A DNA stretch of 64,000 bases from Aplidium turbinatum (GCA_918807975.1 OU964921.1:20486498-20550497); one strand, 5' to 3'. Counted from the first letter of the stretch, positions 1 through 12,358 are shown. The notes: generated from the sequence alone by a model not told the origin. Made by a program: numbers and translations.

Positions 1-1470
1 TTTAGAACATAACCAGCGTGCATGATAAGCTCTGGACATATCCTATCTGGACCAGGGGCCTTACCAGGTTTTAGGTGCTTGAGGGCAGCATTGAATTCGC
101 TCCGTGAGAAGGAGCTAGAAATGCTCTCCTGGTCAGGTGTGTTGATCTTCCAAAGCTTTGTCACTTCTTTGGTAACAAACCAATCGGAGGTACGGTCACA
201 CGGCTTATATATTCCATTTTTTATTACCTGAGATGCAATCTTATTAGTAGGAATGGGACATTGTCGGGGTGATTGTCTTGATCGTCCCGTAAGGTTATTG
301 AGTGTGCTCCACGCTGTACGGCTTGAGTGCGAAAGATTGATAGATTGGATGGTCTCTGTCCAGCGTTTTTTCTTTTTGCATCGAGTTTTTCCAGAAGAGC
401 CTTGGCGGCTAAGGGTGTTGTTTGATCATCTGAAGAGCTAACAAAAGATTGGTAGAGGCGCTCGCACTCTGCATCCCAGTACGGAGTGTAGTTACTTCTA
501 CGACCGCGAGGGATGGCTTGTTTGGCACATGTTAAGATGGTGTTGCAAAAGTTCTGGTAGGCCTTGTCCACTTTGTGACAGTTAGGTGGAGGTAACTCAT
601 TTGTGAACTTGTTGGTAAGGAGGCTAAAGCAATTCCAGTCGGCTTTACGGAAGTTCCACCGCTTGACTGGTTCACTCGGAATTGGTGTCTTGAGCGGTAT
701 TGCGGTAATGAGAGAAGGTCGGTGTTGGGACCGAGGGAACTTCTGTAGCACACGTCTGTCCGAAAGCTGATTGTCGTTGCCAATGCTAGCAAAGGTCATG
801 TCTGGGTTTGTTTCAGTGCCCCATCGCCCGGATGTGAAGCTGGCTTCGTCTTTGGGGTTGTACAGTGGGGCATAGTTGTTATTTGATGCCCAGTTAGCCA
901 GACGTGCACCAGAAGGACTAGTGATGCGGTATCCCCAGTCGACGTGCTGGCAATTAAAATCGCCAGCATAGAGGCAGAGGTGGGGGTACACTGGGATGGC
1001 CGTCGGAGTGAATGGCGAGGGAGGTGGCTTGTAGATGTATACGATTTTGTAGTCGTTGACGTCCACACTTAGCCATTCAATTTCTGAGCCTGAAGGGGAT
1101 TGTTCAACCAATCTTCAGTTCAGCTTCTCGTGGACAAGTGTGGCTAAGCCGTGTGTCCTGCTTAGGATTGACCCAGCTAGTGAGTAATTTGGGATCACTA
1201 GCCTGTCTGCGCTGTGGCAGTGGGTCTCCTGGAGGATGATGATAAGGGCCTTTTGTTGTTGAGCTACTCTTTGTACGACATCGATTTTAGCAGTCGTGAG
1301 GCCTTCAACGTTAAGCTGTAGGATGTTGGGACTTTTGGCTTCTTTATTCGTTCTCTGGGGCCGAGAGTTTATCCTTTTACCACCCCAGAGACGCCCTGAT
1401 GTGTCTCTGTTTGTTATCATTAGCCTGTTTTGTGCAGTTACCAGGACTCACCTCGAGGAGGTTGACAACA
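1..1470 (-). mobile_element. I/Jockey-like LINE, endonuclease and start of reverse transcriptase, cut by window edge
   Basis: A non-LTR retrotransposon read on the minus strand. The AP-type endonuclease starts near 1420 and continues past 1111 in the same frame; LQETH and GDFNCQH are the recognisable endonuclease motifs. A linker and the first part of the RT (KAPGPDRICPEL) follow and run off the left edge. The endonuclease frame is interrupted by one TGA at 1115-1117, and a frameshift lies near 230 just before the RT. The same family occurs on the plus strand at 22.2-26.9 kb, where the 5' end is better preserved; no separate ORF1 is seen in either copy. Clade placement (I/Jockey group) comes from motif style and from the GAA-repeat tail of the other copy. 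The copy is inactive and shares only roughly half its residues with the other one. Confidence 0.85.
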
Positions 1471-1527
1471 TGAGTCCCAAAACAACGGAAGCTACCTGCA
1501 TACTACCTGAAAAACGTTCGCGTACTA

Positions 1528-1547
1528 CTACAGGTTGAGAACTCCTG
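1528..1547. repeat. Solo hAT-type terminal repeat
   Basis: The reverse complement reads CAGGAGTTCTCAACCTGTAG, matching the CAGnGGTTCTCAAACT-style ends of Charlie-like hAT elements such as the one at 23380. It lies just upstream of the LINE 5' boundary. No partner end or 8 bp duplication was found, so this is a relic end only. Confidence 0.4.
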
Positions 1548-1767
1548 ACCTAATAGGACAGATATATCATATTTCAATTTTACCTTACAACTAGGTCCCC
1601 AAAGCAGTTTAATTCATAAAAATCACTCAACACAAACTTGAAACACGACTTGATAACAACATTATTTGAAATTATAAAAAAACTTACCAGAATTTGAATC
1701 CATATTGATTTTAAAATCGCCAAAATGCTTCTTGACCACATTTACTTCATTATCAACTTTCAGCAAC

Positions 1768-2196
1768 TGTCACGCTAGGTAGCCACTTAAACATGTTAAT
1801 TCACAGTAAGATCTCAATTGAAGCAACGACACCGCCAACCAATCATAACATGTTTAAATAGCTGCCGTCCAATTGTGACCCTTCTAATACTCAGCCAGAG
1901 AGTTGGTTGTTGCTTCGAACTTTGTTTGGTAATTACAGAAAAAAAAGGGTATGGCAGTGGTGGGTATCGAACCGACGTCATCAAAATAACTACTTAACCT
2001 TTTACGCCACTCAGTGGACAGCGAAGCGTTGACTTGATTTACTCAATTTTGCGTTTTTTTGTTTTTCCAGGATATGCAATCTTGATGTCACGAGCGTCAC
2101 GAACGGCTCAGATTCTGATTGGTTGATTGTGTCGTTTCTGCAATAGGGATTTTACTGGGAACTAACATGTTTTAGTGGCTACCGTCGCGCCATTTT
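1768..2196. repeat. Foldback element with tRNA-like core
   Basis: Imperfect inverted arms at about 1768-1850 and 2103-2196 share the blocks GGTAGCCACT, AAACATGTTA and AACGACAC followed by AACCAATCA. The space between them holds a tRNA-like pol III promoter remnant. A similar arrangement, arms beginning GGTAGGCACTT and a GGTTCGATTCCC box between them, is seen around 33.5-33.9 kb, and a single end resembling it lies near 58.65 kb. I infer one family of foldback elements; no target duplication was found. Confidence 0.5.
1931..2008 (-). repeat. tRNA-derived (SINE-like) A and B boxes
   Basis: On the minus strand an A-box-like TGGCGTAAAAGG is followed about 30 bases later by the B-box-like GGTTCGATACC, then CCACC and a T-run after about 15 bases. 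An acceptor stem cannot be folded with the 5' flank, so this is not called a tRNA gene. Confidence 0.4.
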
Positions 2197-2855
2197 AAAC
2201 GCAGTGTTACCCTCAAAAATTGTCCCAACCGTTGATTGAGTAAAGAAAAGTTTTACATATTCCATAAATTGACTTGAACGAAAGGAGACGTAGGCCTATA
2301 TGTCTTATCAGGGCACAAAGGGTAAAAAAGATCGGAAATCACTGTTGTCAGCCTCCACCGGGTGAATGTTTCTCAAATGCCACGTAGATTCCTTAGGTAG
2401 AAATTTCGAGTTGTTTTCAATTTCAGGTACATAATTTGTCTCGAAATTTTTGCGTCATAAATCACAGTTCTTTTTTTTATACACTCGTATTGCAAAACCT
2501 TAGTTTGTAATAACTGGTGACCTGATCTACAATCAGCTCTTAGACACGTTTTTATCGTAAGGATAGAGCTTAATCATTTTTGTTGGCATAGAATATAGGA
2601 GGAAAGAGGCAAAACGGTCCAACAGAAAAGACAATAAATTTTCTAGACAATTTGCTATGAAAACTTTTTCAGTTTCAATGTCTGTCTATCATATCAGTAT
2701 AAAGGTTCTCTCTTGCTGAAAATTATTCATGTTCACCTTTCAAGGTTTTTAAAAAGATGGTTTGTTTTTTCCAACCAGGGAGCAAAATGGAGCAAGCGTT
2801 TCATTTTAACCCAGAGCTTCAAAACTAATTTTTCCCCAAAGCCATTACTCTAGAG
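2197..2855. other. Intergenic, nothing recognised
   Basis: AT-rich sequence with no supported ORF, RNA gene or repeat structure that I can see. Confidence 0.5.
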
Positions 2856-3672
2856 CAGGGGTTTTTAAACTGGGGTCCATGGACCCCCAAGGGGTACGCG
2901 GACTAGTTTTAGGGGGTCCATGAAGGCCCAATGGAAATCTTTTAAAAACAGAATAAATTTTTCAAAAGAAAAGATATTAACTTCAAACAATGCTGATGAT
3001 TTCTAGTTTGAGTTTCAACTTTTGTAATCACTTTTCACATAATTGTTTTTGCCGCTATTTCAACATTGCAAAATTTTATCAGTTGCAGCTAAGCTAGACG
3101 TCAGCTGGGCTAGGTTAAGATTGTGAAAGGTTTATGCATATCCCCTTTTGGTAAAGAAAGCCATGGCTGCTATAATCCCTTTTACGACTAGCCTACATAT
3201 TTATGTGAATCAGGATTTTCATCCTTGATAGCCTAACTACCAGAACAAAGAGTCGAAACCGGTTGGATGCAAAGGATGACATGCTTGTTACCCTATCAAA
3301 GACGAAGCCACAATTTCATGTTCTTGTTAAAGACAAACAGAAGCATCCTTCACATTAATGAAATTAAATCGAAGATATTGAAAAACAATCTGCATTCGCT
3401 ATTTCTTAAATTTAATGAAACATAAGTTTTGTTACCTCAAATCAAATGTAGTTACTACTCTCTAAACCCTTGACAGCCTGTTTCACCCTAAAAGGAGGAT
3501 CATCAAAAGGTCCTTATTCAAATGGAAATAAATTTTGTTACCAATTCATTTTAATTTTATTGCGTCATGTCCAATGATCAAAAAAGATTTCTCGGACTAG
3601 GCCATGAAGGGGGTCCACACTATCCAAAATTTTTTTTAAGAGGTCGTGTTTAAAAAAGTTTAAGAACCCCTG
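2856..3672. mobile_element. Non-autonomous hAT element (817 bp)
   Basis: Terminal inverted repeats CAGGGGTTTTTAAACT on the left and, reverse-complemented, CAGGGGTTCTTAAACT on the right. Flanking octamers CTCTAGAG and ATCTAGGG look like an aged 8 bp target duplication with two differences. Subterminal GGTCCATGGACCCC and GGGGGTCCA blocks are typical of hAT ends. No coding sequence is left inside. Confidence 0.75.
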
Positions 3673-3756
3673 ATCTAGGGCTCTAGGCTAATCAAGATTC
3701 AACAAACATTATATACACAGCTGTAAGCCTGTAGCAAATAAACAAAATAAACATTT

Positions 3757-4652
3757 TGGAATGGAAGTTAACATTGATAAAACTAAGATACTCAACCAAA
3801 CGCCACCAGATCACACCTCTCCAGAGATCAACATCAACGAAAGACCTCTATGTGAAGTAGACTACTTCTCTTACCTTGATAGCATACTTTCAACAGCACC
3901 AACAAGTGCAAACGATATTGAACATCGCATAAAAGCAGCACATTGTGCCTATGAAAGACTTAACCATCGTGTTTTCAACAACCATGCTATATCTGTCCGT
4001 ACAAAAATTATGGTCTTCCGAGCAGTCGTTCTCTCCACCCTTCTCTATGATTGTGAAACCTGGACATTATACCGCCGTGACATCAAACGTCTTAAAAATT
4101 TCCAGCATAGGAAACTGAGGCAAATGCTAGGCACTCGTTGCGAAGATTGTCTCACCAACGATGCAATCCTTGATCGCGCTAGGCTGCCCAGTTTGGAAAC
4201 CACCATATTGCAACATCGCCTTCGCTGGACAGGACATGTCGTGCGAACAGACCCAACGACGCTCCCTCGAATAATGCTTTTGGTGAGCTAGAGACAGGGA
4301 AAAGGCCCCCTGGAAGACCAAAAATGAGATACAAAGATCAGCTGAAAGTCTCCCCCAACTATGCAAACATTGATCTGGATTCATGGGAACAACTTGCTAG
4401 TGACAGATCACTCTGGAGAAAAAAAACTAATGAAGGTACGAAAATTTTCGAAACAAACAGGATATAAAAAGCCCAAGAAAAACGAAAAACTAGAAAAGAA
4501 AAGCTAAAACTACCACGCCCCCCACCCTCCATACAATGTGCTTTTTGTCCACTTCCTTTCCGTCATAGACTGGGCCTCCAAAGCCACATACGATTTGAAG
4601 ACAAACCAATGCTCGGACGCGAGCTGGAGCCGACGACGACGACTTCGGACTG
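3757..4652 (+). mobile_element. 3' end of a LINE: RT C-terminus and zinc finger
   Basis: An ORF at 3761-4291 encodes the C-terminal part of a LINE reverse transcriptase, with NIDKTK, YLDSILS, LLYDCETWTLY and HRLRWTGHVVR, a signature of a very widespread RTE/CR1-type family often annotated as jockey or craniofacial-development-protein-2-like. After a frameshift near 4280 the homologous sequence continues (GELETGKRPPGRPKMRYKDQ), passes a stop near 4467, and ends with a C2H2-like finger (CAFCPLPFRHRLGLQSH) and the terminal residues PTTTTSD at about 4652. The 5' part is missing, the usual 5' truncation. The right boundary meets the Penelope-like palindrome directly. Clade assignment is uncertain. 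Confidence 0.8.
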
Positions 4653-5198
4653 AAAAGAACAAACTCACCAAGTGATACATGAATGATTACGAGTAAATAA
4701 CACGGCGAAACAGATCACATGAGGTGTAAACTACAAGCATGTGACAACAAATAGAACACAAAAAAAAGGAAAGACGGGTCACAGGCAAGTAATTGCCTGT
4801 TGAGAGACGATCATTACGCTTGATTTTTAAGGCTTCCATGATTTTAGTCTGGTATTCAGATCTGCCTCGAGCGATGATTTTAAATTAGTCGATGGAGACA
4901 TTGTCAGTGCATGATACACAAAAAGCGATATGCTCTTTAATTGCACTTTTAGTTGTAAAATTTGTGTTTAGGTGCTCCCCGGCCCTCGTCAACAACTGTC
5001 TGGTTGACATACCAATGTATGTCTGGTTTGAGTTGAGCAAACAACTAAACTTATAGACAACATTTCAAGAAAGAGCAAAGGGGGTTGGCGTCCAGTTGAA
5101 AAAATGTGTGCACTTAAAACGTTTTATATGCAGGATGAATGTCACACGACAATTCTTTTTTGTAAGTTTAGCTAGATTTTTTGCAAACCTTTTTAGGA
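4651..5198 (-). mobile_element. Penelope-like element, 3' part with GIY-YIG endonuclease (left arm)
   Basis: Read on the minus strand this arm encodes the C-terminal GIY-YIG region of a Penelope-like element: VVYKFSC, then QTYIGMSTRQL, EHL, IKEH and FKIIARGRSEYQTKI. Downstream noncoding sequence follows to about 4651. It forms a near-mirror image of the plus-strand copy starting near 5199, so the two copies together make a palindrome centred at about 5200. No complete polymerase is present. Confidence 0.75.
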
Positions 5199-5566
5199 AA
5201 AGATTCAACAAGGTTGGTAAAAATCTAGCTAAACTTATAAAAAAGAAATTTTTGTGTGACATTCATCCTGCATATAAAACGTTTAAAGTGCACAGATATT
5301 TCCAACTGAAGTCGCCTATCCCTTATTTTTCGAATGCTGTCTATAAGTTTAGTTGTTTGCTCAACTGAAACCAGACATACATTGGTATGTCAACCAGACA
5401 GTTGTTGACGAGGGCCGGGGAGCACCTAAACACAAATTTAACAACTAAAGGTGCAATTAAAGAGCACATCACCTCTTGGGTAAAATGCACTGGCAATGTC
5501 TCGATCGACTAATTTAAAATCATCGCTCGAGGCAGATCTGAATACCAGACTAAAATCATGAAAGCC
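5199..5566 (+). mobile_element. Penelope-like element (right arm, first part)
   Basis: Plus-strand mirror copy of the left arm, encoding the linker before the endonuclease (FQLKSPIPYF), VYKFSC, QTYIGMSTRQL and the FKIIARGRSEYQTKI block. It stops at the TTAA at 5567-5570, where the piggyBac element is inserted, and resumes at 12363. The copy is degraded and gives no intact ORF. Confidence 0.75.
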
Positions 5567-5570
5567 TTAA
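5567..5570. repeat. TTAA target site, left side of piggyBac
   Basis: TTAA followed directly by the terminal repeat CCCTTACAAGGTTGGGC. The matching TTAA lies at 12359-12362. Confidence 0.9.
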
Positions 5571-7246
5571 CCCTTACAAGGTTGGGCTTCCTGGAGTCTT
5601 GCTCAGTTCGGGGAAGGGCTGTCGATTCTTCTTATGCTTTAGGAGTGATATCTCTGTTATTTTTTAAGGTACGGTTTCAAACTTTGGGATTCACTTTGTA
5701 AAATTATTCACGCTGAGCATATCCGAAAATTAAAACTATGTGAATTTTAGAACTGCTCATAGACGTTGAAATGTTGAGGTGACTTATGACTTTTGGATTA
5801 TTTTGCGATTAAAGCAATTGTAGCATGAGTTTACCCATTATTTTTTGGTAGACCTAATGAAGAACATACATTGCAATGTTGTGATTAAAATTTTTTACAT
5901 AATCTCAATTTGAATCTATATTTTTCATGCAAAATAATAACTTTTCCCACGCTCAAACATAACGTTGCTTCTTGCCTTAAAGAACAATGCTTCATCAATT
6001 ACATGCAGTAATGAGATTTCTGAACGCGTGTCACACCAATTTGGATTATGATCTTGTGACCTCGGTTCCAAGAACAGCAACTCCTACGCTTTATTAGCAA
6101 ATGTAGACCAGCTGAAGAAGCAGGGTGGCGTTTATCAAATCTATTATGTAATACACGAAACGAATAGATCATGCGACAAAAACGCGGTTTAAATGCAATG
6201 TATTGTAGTTGCAACAGCGTCTCTCAATGTAAGTTCAATGTGAACTCGGCTCTACGTAAACAGAAGTCAGAAAGAAATTCAAAATAAAACAGTTACGGTT
6301 CATTAATTAAAAGAACGTCACAACGCTTTTCGTCAAAAGGAAAATCTGTAATGCCTCGGGTCATTTTCTTGTGGATTCAATAAGCTCTCTAAGATTCATA
6401 TGTCACACACTAAAATCCAAACAATATTTACATTTATTCAAAGTAGTATTTATTATGCGTCAAATCATTGTGAACCTGGAGAAATACTTTACAAAGAAGC
6501 TGCCTAATGGGCGTTTATGCGATATAAATTTCAGTTTGGCAGCAAAATATTGATAAGTATTTTGATTTGGTTACAGCAATACCGGACTGCTGCAATTGGC
6601 ACAAGGCTCTTGCAGCAACGTTTTTCAACTTGATTCAATGGTAAAGCAACCTGTGTTCTGTCAGGTTATGTACACACAAGTTCAGAAATATTTAGGAATG
6701 TGCAATGAGGCACATTGAAATTACAAGTGGCTGCACATTTACAGTTCGATAATACGAGGAATTGAATACAACGCTAATACAATCATTTCGACGTGGATTC
6801 AACATTGCAAGACGATGTAAACATGCGCGGGTTTGCAATTAGATTACTTCTCTTCTGTCCTTGTTTGTATAAAAGTCATAAAATCAGTCGTTGTATGCGT
6901 GCTAAAATTCATGTTCAAACCGCATTATATTGATATTTTCTAAATAGAAAATGAGTTTATAAAATATGAATACAATACTGTTTCAGCATATAAAAATGCT
7001 GAATTTTACATCGAGTATTACGATTAGTATTATGACCCACTTTTTATACAAAAAAGGATAGATGATTTTGATAAGCAATCTAATTGCAAAACCGCGCATG
7101 TTTACAAGTATTCAACGTCTTGATATGTTGAATCAACATAAAAATAGCTATCTGTCTAATGAAAGGAAAAACTTTCATTGAGCTCCGCGTTTTATTTAGG
7201 CTGTGGTTGAAGCCAATGTTTATAAAACCGCAGTCATTCAAATAGT
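5571..7246. other. piggyBac 3' noncoding flank
   Basis: Between the left terminal repeat and the transposase stop. Short ORFs here show no recognisable domain. The first ~330 bases match the left part of the deleted derivative at 14321. Nothing else seen. Confidence 0.6.
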
Positions 7247-9222
7247 TTATTTTGCGCAAAAGCAAGCTTGACATACTCGTGTGGAATGTGCAGGGCATAA
7301 AGGCTTTTCACAGCACTGACATTGGCCACGGTTTTTTGGTAGCTTATTTTTTCTGGCTTTGGCACCTTCTCCCATAATAGCGTGTTTGCATACGTCGCAT
7401 CTACGTCGTATCGACGATAGTTGGGGTAGAGTGGCCCTTCTGCCGCTTGGAGTTGTTGTTGAAGGTTGTTTCCCTATTACTGCTTCAATCTTATGTATGG
7501 TGTGATAGTTCAGGCCCTGGAGAGATCGCGACTTTATGAATGGCTTCACGAGTTCCATGGCCAGTTCCCAACCGAAGTCGAAGGATTTTCGCTTGCGTGG
7601 ATCAGTCCCTTCATTTAGTGCTAAAACTGTAGATGCGTTGACACGGCAAGTATCCAAAAAATAAGCAAACGCAGTAGTTGTCCATCGTGGGGACTTCGCT
7701 TTGCACGTGAATGAACCCATCCTTTGGTCGATGATATCGGTGCCACCCTTTGTGAAGTCGTAAAGCTTATACAAGCCTGGCTTCTTTTTGCCGTCATCCT
7801 TGGTAATCCCCAATAGAGGTTGCATGGTCGTCAACATCAACACATTCCGCATGCCAGAACTCTTCGTTTTTACTACATAAGAATGTAGGCTGAGGTCAGC
7901 CTCACTCGTCTGCCAATAAATTTCGTACGAAAATTCCTCTCTACCACTCACTTGCTTCACTTCCAGGGGTATTCCTCTACGTATAGCATTGAGGGTTCCC
8001 ACTGACGTTATACCCCTGTCAAGCAACCACTGCGCGAGTGGTATGGAGGTGTACAAGCGGTCATACGAAATATTCCGACCTTGAAGGTCACCGTGTTGTT
8101 CCAGGCTCATCACCATTCCTTTTACCACTTCTTCTGTTCCACGAACGTAAAAATGAAATGGTTCTTCCTTCGGTTTACCTGAATAGACCGATGCCGTAAA
8201 TGTGTATGGGAATCTGCTGGCGTTTACCGACTTGAACAGAAGGCCATATTTTGCAGGCTTGTTTGGATTATATTGCTTGAAGGCAGTATGTGTCCTCATG
8301 GGGTATAGCGTTTCGTCCAACGACAAGTAGTCACCTGGAATGACATGTTTGCCGCAGTTTTCGTTAAATATTTCGAAAACGACTCGAAATGCGGCAAACC
8401 GGTCATTCTTCCAACGTTGCGGCCTAGTATTTTGGTCGTCGAACGAAATGTTTGAAAATAAAAATTTAAAGCGGTTCTTGCTCATTGTTGCATTAAACAC
8501 GGGATGCCCTTGCAGTTGATTGAACAATACATCCGTGGAATGACCAGCCTGTGCTAAAAGCCCCCGAAAATACCCCAATCCAACAAAGGCCAGCATCTCC
8601 TCGTTGATGGTTAGGCCAAAATAGCAGTACCTGCTGTCATCTAAAATTCTCTCTGGCAATTGAGAAATAAGTGTGGCAATTTTTGTATTTGTTTCTTGAA
8701 CAATAATGTTCAAAATGTTTAAAGAAAAAAATAGCTCCCATGCTTGCCGAGGAGTCTTGGCTTCTTTGGCTTCTCCTCTAACACCAGTCGGGCCAGATAT
8801 AATGTTAGCCGGCCCCTTCTCCCATGGTGCACCGGTCTCGCATTAGACCAAGTAACGCTGACGCCGCCCTCTTGTCTGTTCTTTGGCTTTTCTACAAAAG
8901 TTGTATAAGACTTCAGTGTATCGGGAAACTCAACAGCATCGTAGTTGTTCATGTCGAGAGAGGAATCTATGCTGTTCACCAGTCTTTTCGATGTTATAAT
9001 CCGTCGTGGTGGCGCAAACTCCGGTTGAACATCGCCCATGGACGGTAACTGGTCGTCAATCTCGATCGGAATCGCTGTTGCGGAAGTTGACGGAGAAGAA
9101 TCCGCTTCTTCATCTGAATCGGAGTGTCATAAATCCTCCAAATCATCCGCCTGGCTTTCGTCGTCAGAATCCAGTAAAACATGTTGCAATATTTCTTCAG
9201 CACTGAATCCTTGCCTTGCCAT
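7247..9222 (-). pseudogene. piggyBac transposase, decayed N-terminus
   Basis: DDD transposase of a TTAA-specific cut-and-paste element. The start is ATG at 9220-9222 (MARQGFSAEEILQHVLLDSD), matching the start in the right copy. A nonsense change (TGG to TGA, in EDLWH of the right copy) lies near 9126, and a frameshift lies near 8790 after GRRGR. From 8713 to 7247 a 488-codon frame is open. In it the catalytic aspartates fall at about D133 (SLDET), D218 (SYDRLY) and D326 (GGTDIID), followed by RWTTTAFAYFLD and a C-terminal Cys-rich zinc-binding domain from about residue 437 (RRRCDVCKHA to CQACF). The PNKPAKYG block is also diagnostic. The catalytic core looks intact while the N-terminal ~170 codons are broken. 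Confidence 0.95.
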
Positions 9223-12200
9223 GTTTTATTTAAAAGTGAAAAGGACGTAATGTTTTTAATAATGGCATTGAAATACTAAAGAAAATGTATAATGAAACAA
9301 ATTGTTAGTCCCATAGAAACTAGTTAGAAAAAAACTGTTACACAGAATTATAAAAATCAAGAATAAACCAAAACTTTGCAATATAATAAATTGTCAGACC
9401 GTTGTCAAAAATTGTGAAGTGCACTTTACATATTTACTGACGATGAAACTATATGAATGTTATGGTTATCTACGGTGATTCAGATTAGCTTCTTGAGCAA
9501 TGCTTCACGTTTATGATAAACTACACGTAGAAGGGAAATCCAACAGGCGTTTGCACAATTTCGTCGTTTAGCGACGTAGATTCGACGAAAGCGGCGTAAT
9601 AATTAGTAGGCCTACCTGGTATCAATATTGGCTGTTTCTGCAATGTTGCGTTATGACCATGAACGCCACGTGGCTTGAAAAACAACATTATAACGCTGAA
9701 TGAAACCATGTGCATGAAACTGATAATCTATCTAATAAAATTATCTCTGATCTAAATTCAACGATTGGGCATTGGTATGTCTCAACAAAATTACCAAATT
9801 ATCCATCATTTTGACGGCTAGAATTCATTGTTGAACCTAAACCGAAAAATAGAGATGCGCTGTTCATATATAATTTTTGATATTTGTTTATATGTTTAGT
9901 GAAAATAAGCTGTCATTCTTGTTATTATTGAAAATGAAAAGAGCAGTTTGCAAAACGTCTATATTACCATGAATGCGGTTTCATCTATTTTGATTGTCCC
10001 TTGCTGTAGGCCTACTCAGGCAAGTTGTAATTATCACAATCTAACTTTTCCCAACTATGAGCACTATATCTCGATGCGCATTTGTGTATTGTATGAAAAT
10101 TTTGATGATGTCCAAAAATCAAATATTATTTACAAAATAACTCAGGCTCTTAGAATATCCTCATAATTATGTCACATCAACAAATACTTTCCTGACTTAC
10201 CAATAGGCCTAACTAAGGTAATAGAGAAACATTCTACTAACGGACAGTTCAGTGATAAAAAAAAATCCAAAAGTTTGATATTTCTTTCAAATGCAAACAA
10301 TATAAGTTTTTCATAACAAGATGAAGTTCAATAGCATTACAAGAATTCCATCACCATAATTCAAAAAGAACCTTTCCATTACTTGGGTTGACCCTTGCGA
10401 TTACTCCGCATATGGGTTATGTTATGTACCACTATAGTTCACCGTACTGCCGATTGCCTAAAGCATGAAAAAAGTTGCATCAGTCTGCGGTTATAAGTTA
10501 TATTTTTTTCTAAATTCAACTAAAACAGCTATTCGCATTATGAAACAGCTGGATAAGTGCCATAAATCAAACTATGGAATAAGTTTGTTTCCCTATAAAA
10601 ACGCCTGCCTGCAAAATGATACCATGTTCATAAAAATTACTAGATATACATAACGCAATATACATTATGATATTATATTTTCTAATTATACATTTCCAGT
10701 CCTTGTCACAGACTGCATAATGCTTACTCATTCACTTTCAATGTAACTGAAACTAGTTGTAAGATAAAACCTATATATCACACGCGCTATCAAGTAAAAG
10801 CGTTCTATTTTACATTGATTCGATTGGCTCAATATGAGATGGCTACTTCTAAACTACACTTATGAAGGCAGAGTCTGCAATTACTTGAATTTTTGCAGGT
10901 GTTACCTACAATAAATAATGCGATTAATCGAATACAATTCTCACACAACTCGTGAATATGTCTAGTCAATCAGCGCTAACATAATGCTGGATGATGCATT
11001 ATTGTTTATTGAATAATTTAGTAAATATGCTAACTTCATCTGTTTGTTATTGTGAGACGAAACTAGGAAGAATGGAAATAGAAATGGATAAAATAAAGGT
11101 ATTTTTATTCAATGTAAACGCGCTGCCGCGTGTCATTATCTAACTAAAATATCTCTCGCCGCTAGCCTATGTCGATTCATCGTTTTCTGACGTCACGTCC
11201 ATTCGACAATAAACGATTTCTTTCATGCATTCTCAGTTCAGGTTGGCAGTAACCCGCCTTTCCGTCGATTCAACGTTGCAAGACGTCGCATAACTTCATA
11301 TCTTTAGTTTGGTAAACGGAGATAAGATTTCATTGTGACATTGCTATGTAAACTTATATTTCACATGAGACAACTTAACAAGTAAATACACAAGTTTTCA
11401 CAATTTATGACGAGTTGTAACACATGGAAATGTTACGCTACAATTGCTTTGCAAGGTACTGCATTGCGGTTTAGTTTATCAGTGACAGTGAACCTGGTAC
11501 AAGAAGCCTCGAATATATTGATTCAACTAAGCCGCATCACGTATAAACGTGGTGGAACGATCGTCCTTTTCACAAAAGCGTGATGTTCTGGTTTATCCTA
11601 CACAAATGAGAAGCGTATTGCATTTCAAATCTTTACATGTCGACTTGGAAATAAATGTTTACAAGTACAGTATATGTGAGAAGCTTTGGGAACATCGACG
11701 CCTTTTCTGCTTTTGATAGTGTGTCGGACACAAGGGAAGATTTGAAACCAAAATCATAATATGTTACAGCGCAGCTTCTATCACTTTCAATACTTATCTC
11801 ACATTTTACATCAAATCTACTCCAAATGACGCTGAGTCATTGCAATACCGTTGTAGCCTATGCTTTGTTATTGAAAGGACATCATTGTTTGCGAGAAACA
11901 ATGCTCGCTCTAGATGCATTGGCATCAAGTCTTTATGTTTAATTTTACGCAATTTCAACCGCAAGCGACGGTAACTCATCGTATCAAAGTTGAAGCTTTT
12001 CTTGTATCGACGTCGCTTATAAGCCGTGGTGAGAACAAAAGGTCCACGCATACAGCCAATTTCCTTCACGCTGTGAAGCAGTTAGGATTAACGAGACATG
12101 GGCCAAATTAATTACTTTCATCCAGCTGGTGGGAAAATTTTGAACAATAGAATATGAAATATTTCAGAGGATGTGCTGAGAAATGCCTTATATCTCTCAA

Positions 12201-12358
12201 TTTATAACCTTTATTCGCTCAAAATTTCAGCTCAATAGAGGTGAATGAAAGTTAGGAAAAGTCAAGAAATCTCGTAGTCGCAGCCTCAGTGGTTTTAGAG
12301 ATACAACTGTTGATGCAAAAAAGTTGAATTGACAGCCCCCCCCCCAACCTTCAAAGAG
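9223..12358. other. piggyBac 5' noncoding region
   Basis: Shared in inverted orientation with 58780-63016. ORF-like stretches at 9948-10166 and 10465-10653 also appear in the other copy, but the first differs by an in-frame codon insertion and neither has recognisable domains. I read them as copied noncoding DNA. A stretch present at about 61502-62506 in the right copy is absent here, at about 9722-9728. Confidence 0.6.
9521..9715 (-). CDS. Small ORF conserved in both piggyBac copies
   Basis: A 64-codon frame starting MHMVSFSVIMLFFKPRGVHG and ending QTPVGFPFYV. Its translation is identical to the C-terminal part of the 62437-62712 ORF in the inverted copy; the two nucleotide differences I see (TAC/TAT and GTG/GTA) are both silent. 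It lies upstream of the transposase on the same strand. The start of the longer version is lost here because of the ~1 kb difference between copies. The N-terminal part is hydrophobic, perhaps one membrane segment. No known family recognised; it could still be untranslated leader. Confidence 0.4.
   Translation of the reverse strand: MHMVSFSVIMLFFKPRGVHGHNATLQKQPILIPGRPTNYYAAFVESTSLNDEIVQTPVGFPFYV

Larger units (their letters stand above)
5571..12358 (-). mobile_element. Long piggyBac element (6.8 kb), left copy
   Basis: The ends are exact: TTAA, then CCCTTACAAGGTTGGG on the left, and CCAACCTTCAAAGAG, then TTAA, on the right (inverted match AAGGTTGGG). A GGGCTGTC(A/G)ATTC block is repeated just inside both ends. 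A piggyBac transposase lies on the minus strand at 7247-9222. About 1.7 kb of noncoding DNA follows the transposase and 3.1 kb precedes it, which is long for this superfamily. The insertion lies within a Penelope-like arm whose sequence is continuous once the element is removed. An inverted second copy starts at 58780. A deleted derivative is at 14321-14976. Confidence 0.95.

Noticed and set aside
5096-5368. 90-codon ORF in the centre of the Penelope-like palindrome
   Set aside because: Most of it is the palindrome read through; only the last part (FQLKSPIPYF, VYKFSC) belongs to a real element frame.
10465-10653. 62-codon ORF mirrored at 60603-60791 with one residue different
   Set aside because: Conservation follows from the two piggyBac copies being recent duplicates; no domain, no codon pattern, and neighbouring ORF pairs show indels.
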